Assembly (NCBI RefSeq): GCF_003259505.1
Contig: NZ_QLLK01000012.1
Span: 1 to 64,000, forward strand
Source: Algoriphagus yeomjeoni
Lineage (GTDB): Bacteria > Bacteroidota > Bacteroidia > Cytophagales > Cyclobacteriaceae
Length of the DNA stretch: 64,000 nt
Direction: 5' to 3'
The notes below the pieces were generated by a model that did no database searches, was not told the origin of the DNA, and worked only from the letters and a program-made list of their open reading frames with translations. Shown piece after piece: positions 1 to 6,293 of this stretch. Position numbers and translations under genes: made by a program. Numbering within the stretch: position 1 is the stretch's first letter; every line of letters begins with the position of its first letter.

Positions 1-207
1 ATTTGAGCTCTGCATGACTGTACCGCTCCTGATACTGGTTCTAAATCCACAGGAAGCACACTGAAAGGAAAGCTTGTTTTCAAGCCAATAATGCTTGTTT
101 CCAGTACACTTCTTACAGAAGATTCCCTCCTGTATCCTTTGTTCCTTGATGAATGCAATACAGGAAGCCTCGTCTGGAAACCGATTAATGAAATTGATAA
201 TAGTCAT
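1..207 (-). CDS. IS1595-family transposase, N-terminal part (runs off the left edge)
   Basis: The reverse strand is open from an ATG at 207 to base 1, giving the first 69 residues. It begins MTIINFINRFPDEASCIAFI and carries two CxxC pairs, CKKC near residue 33 and CASC near residue 53. This is the zinc-ribbon that opens IS1595/ISXO2-type transposases; the catalytic ISXO2-like domain would lie outside the window. The zinc ribbon in this family is thought to bind DNA. No stop or frameshift is visible in the part seen. The element probably ends between about 230 and 320; a possible end reads GTATATCCGCAATGACACC on the reverse strand near 302-320, but its partner is not in the window. Family identification is confident; intactness is unknown. 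Confidence 0.8.
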   Translation of the reverse strand, partial: MTIINFINRFPDEASCIAFIKEQRIQEGIFCKKCTGNKHYWLENKLSFQCASCGFRTSIRSGTVMQSSN

Positions 208-230
208 GGTCAAAACCGTTTATTTTGACC
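208..230. promoter_or_regulatory. 8-bp inverted repeat abutting the transposase start codon
   Basis: GGTCAAAA (208-215) and TTTTGACC (223-230) are perfect complements around a 7-base loop. The repeat ends directly at the transposase ATG. In the mRNA it would fold over the translation start, or it could be a repressor site; either would lower transposase expression. The structure is seen, the function is inferred. Confidence 0.4.
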
Positions 231-430
231 TAATTTATAATGAGTTAAATGCTCTTTAAAGTAATTGTCACCAACTGTCAATAAGAACTTATTTGGTCAC
301 TGGTGTCATTGCGGATATACATAAAAAAAAAAAATAGTTTTAAAAAGTTAAAGACTTTTACCGGTATTTTTCTTTTTCGCAGCTAAAAGTCAGGCTGAAA
401 ATTGCCTATTATCTTAATTTGTAAATAAAA

Positions 431-1033
431 ATGAGAAGAATTGTCTATTTAAACTTGTGTTTATTCATTCTTAGTATCTCATCCTGTAATTTTAATGACA
501 GCAACTTAGAAAAGGATTACATTTATAGTTCTAATAAAATCCCAATAGGGTATATGGCAAACGGTCAAATAGTCATACCCAATAAAGATAAACTCATTGA
601 TTCTGAGGTGACTTTTCAAGGAAATAGAGGAAAGGTTATCACAGCAGAGGTTATCGGTAAACCAGAGAGTTTTAAGTATTTATTAACCGAGATTAAGTTT
701 TTTAAGAAAAATGTTGACGGTATAAACTCAGTTAAAGTAGCATCTCTACTTTTTGGGGAAGATGATTTATTTAGATATGATGAATTGATGGCTAGTGGAG
801 AACAGCATACATGTAATGGTGAATCTGATAGTGTTTTGTTGTATTGCTCATGTTGCAGTTTTAAATATGACGAGGATGATAGTTCCAAAATAATTGGTTG
901 TAAATGTTGTCAGTTTGGTAGATGCCAACACACCGTAACTACCGATCCTGAACCTCCGGTTATTGGAGGAAGGAAGAATCCTATACTAAATTCAATTGTC
1001 ATGCAAAATTTTGAAGGGATTTTAAAAATATGA
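431..1033 (+). CDS. Cysteine-rich lipoprotein of unknown function
   Basis: A 200-residue protein with a short signal peptide ending in a lipobox (SISSC, Cys near residue 19), so it should be lipidated and sit on the periplasmic or outer-membrane side. The middle is polar and unremarkable. The part from about residue 127 to 165 is dense in cysteine, including CSCC, CKCC and a further single Cys, which suggests metal binding or disulfides. The C-terminal tail is short and proline-containing. It is coupled to the next gene by an ATGA overlap at 1030-1033, so the two are probably made together. I do not recognise a family. The reading frame is clean and the codon use is AT-rich, like the neighbouring accessory genes. 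Confidence 0.7.
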   Translation: MRRIVYLNLCLFILSISSCNFNDSNLEKDYIYSSNKIPIGYMANGQIVIPNKDKLIDSEVTFQGNRGKVITAEVIGKPESFKYLLTEIKFFKKNVDGINSVKVASLLFGEDDLFRYDELMASGEQHTCNGESDSVLLYCSCCSFKYDEDDSSKIIGCKCCQFGRCQHTVTTDPEPPVIGGRKNPILNSIVMQNFEGILKI

Positions 1034-2076
1034 ATTTAAACTGCTTAAAAACACTGACTATCAGTATGGTGTCAGTGTTTTTATTCTTTTGCTGCAAATC
1101 CCCCTCAGATGAAAGCTTTGGGAAATATCATCTTCAGGTAAAGGAGCTTGAATTTCCATTACCAACGACTGCGTTTTATCCAACAAGTTCTTTGGTCTTT
1201 AACAATCAATTTTTTTTCTTGGACGCGAAAGGACAGCAAATTTTAGTTTATGACGATAGTTTTAGATTAGTTAATATTTGGCAAATAAAAGATCATTTTG
1301 TTGACCTAAATGAACGGTTCAACCAGATTTACAAATATGGTGAGGACCACTTTTTACTTTATTCATCTATGGAAAATAAGGGGATTGTGGGAGATCAAAG
1401 TTTTTCAGACATTAAATTGGTTGATTTCTCTTCTCATTCTGAACAGCTTTTGTTTCCTAATGGTAGTGATTTGCAACTGATAGAAAAGGAATTGGTATTA
1501 CCTGCCCTTGATTACGAAAGAGGAAAAAGACTTTTAAAAATCGTTAGTATAGATCTAAATTCTGGAAAACGAAAAAACTTATTTGAGTTTAATGAACCTT
1601 TGTTATCTAAAATCCCAATTATGTTTTATACTCCTTCTATTATTCTACAAGATAATTTGTTGGAAGTTTATTTTCCGACATTAGATAAAGGGGAGATAAT
1701 AAATATAGATGAAAATCAAAATGAAAAAATTGAAATTCTAGACAAATATTTTGGCGAAAATTTTGATTTGGATAAATTTAACTCAGATCCATTTTATTTA
1801 TTTGATTTATCATTTTATTACTATTCTTTGAAAAAGAATAGTACTCTTATAAGGCTTAGGAATGAGAAGTTTAATTTTGATAAAAATAAGCCTATCATAA
1901 ATTATATCTTAAACAGGGATAATCGGAGTGTCAATTTTAAAATCCCACTTCCAGACTCCTTATTTCACAAAACAGTAGCAGAAAACAAAGGGCATTATTA
2001 TTTTATTAATTCAGATTTAACAAATAAAAAGGAAGGAATTGTTTATTTATCCGAATTTTCATTCGAATTAAAGTAA
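1030..2076 (+). CDS. Secreted/lipoprotein beta-propeller-like protein (DUF4221/6-bladed type)
   Basis: A 348-residue protein with an N-terminal hydrophobic segment and a possible lipobox (FLFFCCK, Cys near 22-23). The rest alternates beta-strand-like stretches with repeated patterns such as FFLDAKGQQILVYD and YYSLKKNSTLIRLRN, which resemble the six-bladed propeller lipoproteins common in Bacteroidota. The GEGP motif seen in the two propeller paralogues at 13174-15705 is not obvious here, so the assignment is weaker. Its start overlaps the stop of the Cys-rich lipoprotein gene (ATGA), implying translational coupling and a joint function at the cell surface. The base composition is more AT-rich than the housekeeping genes, consistent with accessory origin. 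The substrate or partner is unknown. Confidence 0.6.
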   Translation: MNLNCLKTLTISMVSVFLFFCCKSPSDESFGKYHLQVKELEFPLPTTAFYPTSSLVFNNQFFFLDAKGQQILVYDDSFRLVNIWQIKDHFVDLNERFNQIYKYGEDHFLLYSSMENKGIVGDQSFSDIKLVDFSSHSEQLLFPNGSDLQLIEKELVLPALDYERGKRLLKIVSIDLNSGKRKNLFEFNEPLLSKIPIMFYTPSIILQDNLLEVYFPTLDKGEIINIDENQNEKIEILDKYFGENFDLDKFNSDPFYLFDLSFYYYSLKKNSTLIRLRNEKFNFDKNKPIINYILNRDNRSVNFKIPLPDSLFHKTVAENKGHYYFINSDLTNKKEGIVYLSEFSFELK

Positions 2077-2111
2077 AGTTTATAGTTAAATGAGTGTGCG
2101 TTTAAAATTTT

Positions 2112-2130
2112 CCACCTTAAAGTAAGGTGG
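2112..2130 (+). terminator. Hairpin after the lipoprotein pair
   Basis: CCACCTTA and TAAGGTGG form a perfect 8-bp stem with a 3-base loop, 36 bp after the stop of the upstream gene. The U-tract behind it is weak (CATTTATAG), so termination is plausible rather than certain. Confidence 0.4.
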
Positions 2131-2171
2131 CATTTATAGACTTTATAAACCTCCCTTAAAATTATACCTCT

Positions 2172-2246
2172 CATTTTATACAACCTCACTGCCATCTCAA
2201 TAAACTCCTTCTGATGGGCCGCCTTGGTGACTTCGATCAATTGCAT
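2172..2246 (-). pseudogene. Remnant of the N-terminus of a GNAT-like protein
   Basis: From an ATG at 2246 the reverse strand reads MQLIEVTKAAHQKEFIEMAV followed by RLYK. I recognise this as the opening of a family of about 380-residue acetyltransferase-like proteins of Bacteroidota, where that stretch is normally followed by a WIRPLD-type motif. Here the similarity stops after about 24 residues, and the frame runs into unrelated sequence and a stop. It is best read as a 5' fragment left by deletion. The family call rests on memory of the motif, not on a search. Confidence 0.5.
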
Positions 2247-2320
2247 TCGGGTGATTTTAGAATGCTAAATTAGGCAGATCGGGTGAAAGGGCAAAAAAGG
2301 AGGATTGGCTTGGAAGGATT

Positions 2321-2353
2321 AAAGCCGCAAAGACCACGAAGAAAGCGCAAAGT
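2321..2353. repeat. Intergenic CGCAAAG-type repeat relic
   Basis: The stretch contains GCCGCAAAG, CACGAAG and AAGCGCAAAG in a row, a style of degenerate intergenic repeat common in Bacteroidota chromosomes. It lies between the acetyltransferase remnant and the small membrane protein. The 2077-2385 gap otherwise holds only the hairpin at 2112 and the pseudogene. Confidence 0.4.
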
Positions 2354-2385
2354 GAATTGTCAAGAATCACCTTACGAATACTAAG

Positions 2386-2580
2386 CTAAAACCAAATCCA
2401 AATGATCAATTCTCTCACTACCAAAATACATCCTCCAATCAAAAGGAAGTATATCAAAGCATTTCTTCGAAATTTGTCTAAATAATTAAACTTGTGAAAG
2501 CCTACTTTGTCAGAAAGAATAACCTTTCTGTATAAATAAACACCCAATCCAAATATGGCTAAGCCAACTAAAATCAACAT
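2386..2580 (-). CDS. Small two-helix membrane protein
   Basis: A 64-residue protein with two hydrophobic segments, about residues 2-17 (ILVGLAIFGLGVYLY) and 41-62 (LIYFLLIGGCILVVRELIIW), separated by a basic, polar loop. It is likely a small inner-membrane protein. No family is recognised. It lies 45 bp downstream of the toxin gene on the same strand and could be on the same transcript. A gene this short could be spurious, but the clean two-segment hydrophobic pattern argues for a real product. Confidence 0.45.
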   Translation of the reverse strand: MLILVGLAIFGLGVYLYRKVILSDKVGFHKFNYLDKFRRNALIYFLLIGGCILVVRELIIWIWF

Positions 2581-2625
2581 TGCTTATCTAATATACTCTG
2601 GCTAAAATTATTAGATTTTCGGTCG

Positions 2626-2880
2626 TTACTCATAAATATCCTTTCGGTGCCCAATAGCAATTACCTCAATCAACAGGATTTTATCTTGGATTTCATAGAT
2701 AACTCTATAGTCAGCGACTCGAATCCGATAGGCTTCTCGACCTTTCAGTTTCTTACAGCCATTTGGTCGAGGCGCATCTACCAAATCAAAAATTGCTGAT
2801 TTTAAAGTTGAAAAATACGGTTCAGGAATCTTGGCAAGAGACTTTATCGCTGATTTCTTAATGGCGATCTGATACGTCAC
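2626..2880 (-). CDS. RelE/ParE-family toxin
   Basis: An 84-residue protein typical in length and pattern for RelE-type mRNA interferases: basic N-terminal helices (KKSAIKSLAKIP), the KKLKGREAYRIRVADYRVIYEI core, and a C-terminal IAIGHRKDIYE that matches the family's ending with its His-Arg pair. RelE toxins cleave mRNA in the ribosomal A site or block gyrase (ParE branch); which applies here cannot be told. The start is GTG at 2880, sharing its first base with the antitoxin's TAG stop (TAGTG), so translation is coupled. The upstream partner is the antitoxin at 2880-3089. Confidence 0.85.
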   Translation of the reverse strand: MTYQIAIKKSAIKSLAKIPEPYFSTLKSAIFDLVDAPRPNGCKKLKGREAYRIRVADYRVIYEIQDKILLIEVIAIGHRKDIYE

Positions 2881-3089
2881 TATTTCTCTTTTCTAATAGC
2901 CTCTATCATTTCAAATGCATCTTCTATCGGAACGGAAGGATCTTTGGATTTTTTAGCCTCGTCATATAAACGTACATCCTCAATATCATCGAGTTGCTCC
3001 ATCATCGCCTCAAAATCCTTAATTGGAAGGACAACTGATATTTTTTTACCAGTTCGGTCGGTGATGTATTTAGGATCAATAGTAAGCAT
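2880..3089 (-). CDS. Antitoxin (Phd/YefM- or RelB-like)
   Basis: A 69-residue acidic protein upstream of, and overlapping, the RelE-type toxin gene. The N-terminal part (ITDRTGKKISVVLPIKDFEAMMEQLDDIED) has the swapped-strand/helix look of Phd/YefM or RelB antitoxins; the rest is charged and probably wraps the toxin. Such antitoxins neutralise the toxin and usually repress their own promoter. The ATG at 3089 is the only good start. The pair is probably autoregulated, but no operator was picked out in the 3090-3208 gap. Confidence 0.8.
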   Translation of the reverse strand: MLTIDPKYITDRTGKKISVVLPIKDFEAMMEQLDDIEDVRLYDEAKKSKDPSVPIEDAFEMIEAIRKEK

Positions 3090-3208
3090 AGCAGGAAGTT
3101 AACATTTTGAAATAGCAAATATCTAATCAGTACTATTTTTTTAACGATCAAATGCCTGAAAATAGTTTTCAATTTTTAACTCTGCTAGCTAATCAGCAAA
3201 TCTAATCC

Positions 3209-4522
3209 CTACTCCTCCACCTCAGCATACAGATCAAACTCTGTTGCATCAGTCACTTTTACATTTACAAAGTCTCCAACTCGGCAATAGTATTTGGAAG
3301 CATCTATCAATACCTCGTTATCCACTTCCACTGAATCGTATTCTGTACGACCTACGAAGTGACCTCCTTCTTTTTTATCGATTAATACTTTGAAGGATTT
3401 TCCGATTTTCTCCTGATTCAGATCGTAAGAAATCTGCTCCTGAATCTCCATCAGATTATTTGCTCGCTCCTGCTTCACTTCCTGCGGAATGTTGTCTTCC
3501 ATAGAAAAGGCATGCGTATTTTCCTCATGTGAATAAGTGAATACACCCAGACGTTCGAATTTCATCCGCTCCACGAAGTCAACCATTTCTTGGTATTCCT
3601 TCTCGCCTTCGCCCGGATGACCAGCGATCAGCGTAGTTCGGATAGCGATATCCGGCAAAATATCACGGATGCTATGGATTAAGTTCTCTTGCTTTTCACG
3701 GGTTGTACCTCGACGCATCGCTTTCAGCACATCTGTAGAACCATGTTGCAAAGGAATATCCAGGTAATTACAGATATTCTCACTCTCCTTCATCACCTCG
3801 ATCACATCCATAGGAAAACCCGTAGGATAGGCATAATGAAGACGAATCCAGTCGATTCCATTTACATCAGATAGCCTGCGCATCAATTCAGCAAGGTTAC
3901 GCTTCTTATAGATATCCAATCCGTAATAGGTAGAATCCTGAGCGATCAGCAGCAACTCCTTCGTGCCTCCGGCAGCTTTATGCTCCGCTTCTTTTACTAA
4001 TTCCTCAATCGGACGGGAAATGTGTCCTCCGCGCATAATAGGTATCGCACAAAAAGAGCAAGGTCTATCACAACCTTCAGAAATCTTCATATAAGCGTAG
4101 TGCGAAGAGTGCGTCAATAAGCGCTCGCCCACCAATTCATGCTTGTAGTCTGCTTTGAATTTCTTCAAAATCGCTGGCAAATCCCTAGTACCAAAAAATG
4201 CATCAACCTGCGGAATTTCCTTTTCCAGATCATCTTTGTAGCGCTGCGATAGACAACCTGTCACATAGACTTTGTCCACCAAACCTTGGTCTTTGGCATC
4301 CACATACTGCAAAATAGTGTCGATTGACTCCTGCTTTGCATTGTCGATAAAACCGCAAGTATTGATAATGATGATGTTATTGTCATCCGTCCCCGACTCA
4401 TGGCTAGCGTTGATTCCGTTACCTCGAAGCTGGGTGAGTAGCACCTCTGAATCGACTAGATTCTTGGAGCAACCCATGGTTACAATATTGACTTTGTCTT
4501 TTTTTAACGTTCTCGCTTTCAC
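3209..4522 (-). CDS. rimO: Ribosomal protein S12 (Asp89) methylthiotransferase RimO
   Basis: A radical-SAM/iron-sulfur enzyme that adds a methylthio group to Asp89 of ribosomal protein S12. The N-terminal UPF0004 domain shows VNIVTMGCSKNLVDSE and NTCGFI with conserved Cys. The radical-SAM motif CDRPCSFC (CxxxCxxC) lies around residue 150, followed by GGHISRPIEELV. A TRAM domain ends the protein (KIGKSFKVLIDKKEGGHFVGRTEYDSVEVDNEV). The length of about 437 residues is normal. The frame is open back to a TTG at 4558, but a perfect -7 promoter element (4546-4553) lies inside that extension, so GTG at 4522 (MKARTLKKDKVN) is the likely start. The gene stands alone. Confidence 0.95.
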   Translation of the reverse strand: MKARTLKKDKVNIVTMGCSKNLVDSEVLLTQLRGNGINASHESGTDDNNIIIINTCGFIDNAKQESIDTILQYVDAKDQGLVDKVYVTGCLSQRYKDDLEKEIPQVDAFFGTRDLPAILKKFKADYKHELVGERLLTHSSHYAYMKISEGCDRPCSFCAIPIMRGGHISRPIEELVKEAEHKAAGGTKELLLIAQDSTYYGLDIYKKRNLAELMRRLSDVNGIDWIRLHYAYPTGFPMDVIEVMKESENICNYLDIPLQHGSTDVLKAMRRGTTREKQENLIHSIRDILPDIAIRTTLIAGHPGEGEKEYQEMVDFVERMKFERLGVFTYSHEENTHAFSMEDNIPQEVKQERANNLMEIQEQISYDLNQEKIGKSFKVLIDKKEGGHFVGRTEYDSVEVDNEVLIDASKYYCRVGDFVNVKVTDATEFDLYAEVEE

Positions 4523-4545
4523 AGTTTTCCTACTTTTTGAGGCTG

Positions 4546-4553
4546 CAAAGGTA
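4546..4553 (-). promoter_or_regulatory. Bacteroidota -7 promoter element of rimO
   Basis: The reverse strand reads TACCTTTG followed by C, a perfect TAnnTTTG match. It ends 23 bp before the GTG at 4522, giving a leader of roughly 15-20 nt. No convincing -33 TTTG lies upstream. It decides the rimO start. Confidence 0.65.
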
Positions 4554-4622
4554 GACAAAAAAGTAGCTTCGCCCTTTTTTGAATTTAAAATTTGAGGATT
4601 TGAAATTTAAAATAACCACCTA

Positions 4623-4670
4623 GCGCAAGTCTCATGACTTGTGCTTACCACATTGCAGTCTTCAGACTGC
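4623..4670. repeat. Two short hairpins in the rimO upstream gap
   Basis: CAAGTC/GACTTG around TCAT (4626-4641, extendable to 4623-4644) and GCAGTC/GACTGC around TTCA (4655-4670) are two perfect 6-bp stems of the same build, 13 bp apart. They resemble short intergenic repeat hairpins. The remainder of the 4559-4876 gap is AT-rich DNA with a GC-rich scrap at about 4781-4808; no gene is seen there. Confidence 0.4.
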
Positions 4671-4876
4671 TTTGATTAAAAGGCAGCTCTTTCCATTCTT
4701 GCACGTAAAAACTCTAAGGATTGGGGAATAATTCTTAACTAAACCTTCGAGGTTTTGGAAGCCTCAAAGGTTAAAAGAAATTGGCTGTGCCGGTGCGCCG
4801 TCGCGAGAACAAATCAAAATTCATGAATGACGGTGAAAGAAATTTCAGAATTCTAAATTCCCAAATTTTAAATTCT

Positions 4877-5971
4877 CTAATACCCCGTTATCTCTTTCAG
4901 CAACTCGAAAAAACCCTTCTTCCGCTCTGAATTGATCCCCCAGTCCACAGGAACGCTCTGGTAACCTTCCTCAAATCCCTCATCCTTCATACGATAATCA
5001 AAATATCCCCAGGAAGCATACGCTGAGACAGCTGCTGTGAAATTATTCAGTTCCTGATCGAAGTTGAAGTGATCATCTTCGTTGTAAACGATGGGTTGGT
5101 TCCTGTATCCACTCACTTTTCTAGTCGCTTCTACTTGCTCAATAATCTTGTTTGGATCCTTTACACCATTCCCATGTAGCAGAATAAAATCGGAAGCTTT
5201 CACCACATTTTCCTTTGGAACTGCACCTCCACCATAACTCGTACTCACCAGAAATCTAAACCCATTTTTATCCTTACTTTTCACCAACTCTATCAACTCA
5301 TGAACCCGCTCAGGCTGGAGTATGTCATGATCGTAGCGAATATTAAATTCGTTATTCACCTCAATCAGCACATGTTGGTAATCTTTGCTATGAAGCCAGT
5401 CGATCACATTGCTCACTGCATTTATGACGGCAGCCTCGTCTGCTAGATTTTCATCCTGCCCAAAGTAAAACAACCCAAGTATTGGTGCCATTCCTAATTC
5501 ATCTGCTTTATCCAATATTCTCTCTAGCCGAGCAAAATACTCAGGCATCAGCTCACCGCTTTCTGTATAAGCGGAATTGATCCAAGGCTGACTTTGGGAA
5601 TAACCATACGGACTTCCACCTTGGAGATTTAGAGTAAAAGACAACAACCCATAAGATTTCCAAATCGGCATATTTGCTACGAACTCATCCGTGTTCCGGT
5701 CTGCATCCCAGGTCTTGGCATCTGGATAAGCCCAATTTTTTACCGTTTCCTCATTCAGATCATCAAATACCCCTTGAACCATTCTGGAATTCATCAGCAA
5801 ACCTTCTATCTGATATCCATTCCAACTTCTTCCTGTATAAGTCAACTCCTCATTGATGAGAAATTTATCAGAAGAGATGCTAACAACCGTCTTAGGTGCT
5901 GTTTGGGTAAAAGCAATAATTGCTGAAAAAAGATAAATACAGCTTAAAAAGCCAAGTGACTTGAGTTTCAT
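4877..5971 (-). CDS. Secreted glycoside-hydrolase-like TIM-barrel protein
   Basis: About 364 residues from ATG 5971, starting MKLKSLGFLSCIYLFSAIIA and running through a signal peptide ending near FTQ, so it is exported. The frame is open 14 codons further (6013), but that leader has no signal-peptide logic and the inner start is preferred. The body looks like a clan-A TIM barrel: LNLQGGSPYGYSQSQPW, an EVNNE motif with Glu near residue 208 as candidate acid/base, then HGNG and VYNEDDHF, whose Glu could be the nucleophile. The substrate cannot be told. It is divergent from the E1 dehydrogenase gene. The overall fold is reasonably supported; the exact GH family is not. Confidence 0.65.
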   Translation of the reverse strand: MKLKSLGFLSCIYLFSAIIAFTQTAPKTVVSISSDKFLINEELTYTGRSWNGYQIEGLLMNSRMVQGVFDDLNEETVKNWAYPDAKTWDADRNTDEFVANMPIWKSYGLLSFTLNLQGGSPYGYSQSQPWINSAYTESGELMPEYFARLERILDKADELGMAPILGLFYFGQDENLADEAAVINAVSNVIDWLHSKDYQHVLIEVNNEFNIRYDHDILQPERVHELIELVKSKDKNGFRFLVSTSYGGGAVPKENVVKASDFILLHGNGVKDPNKIIEQVEATRKVSGYRNQPIVYNEDDHFNFDQELNNFTAAVSAYASWGYFDYRMKDEGFEEGYQSVPVDWGINSERKKGFFELLKEITGY

Positions 5972-6197
5972 AAGTGATAAATTTTGGATCAACGTTAAGT
6001 CCACAATTTCCATTTTCTTTTGGACATCAGTCTATTAGAAGATGATTTTTTCACCTGCTTACGCCAATATTATCTAAAGATCACTTCCCACAACATAATG
6101 TTAAACTAAGCTTAATCATCTTCATGAGTTGGAGCAAATGCTTTTTTCTACTTTTGAGATGTACAGCAAACTTTTTAACTCCTTGCATTTATTTTTC

Positions 6198-6217
6198 GCC
6201 CCGATTTATGTCGGGGC
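6198..6217. repeat. GC-rich hairpin in the divergent intergenic region
   Basis: GCCCCGA and TCGGGGC form a 7-bp stem around TTTATG. The hairpin lies upstream of the dehydrogenase promoter and may be an intergenic repeat relic or a terminator for upstream read-through. Confidence 0.35.
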
Positions 6218-6244
6218 CCTTTGCGAGGCGCCAAGTTTTATTTT

Positions 6245-6275
6245 TTTGGCAATTTACTTCCATGCTGTACCTTAG
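6245..6275 (+). promoter_or_regulatory. Promoter of the E1 dehydrogenase gene
   Basis: TTTG (6245-6248), exactly 19 bp, then TACCTTAG (6268-6275), one mismatch from TAnnTTTG. The AGGAAGGAAA stretch that follows lies just upstream of the ATG at 6294, which supports that start. Confidence 0.6.
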
Positions 6276-6293
6276 GAAGGAAATCCCAATTCC

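Noticed and set aside
2077-2385. Possible intact gene in the gap
   Set aside because: Only a 67-codon frame exists, and just its first third resembles a known family, so it is treated as a remnant.
4523-4558. TTG start for rimO with 12 extra residues
   Set aside because: A perfect -7 promoter element lies inside it.
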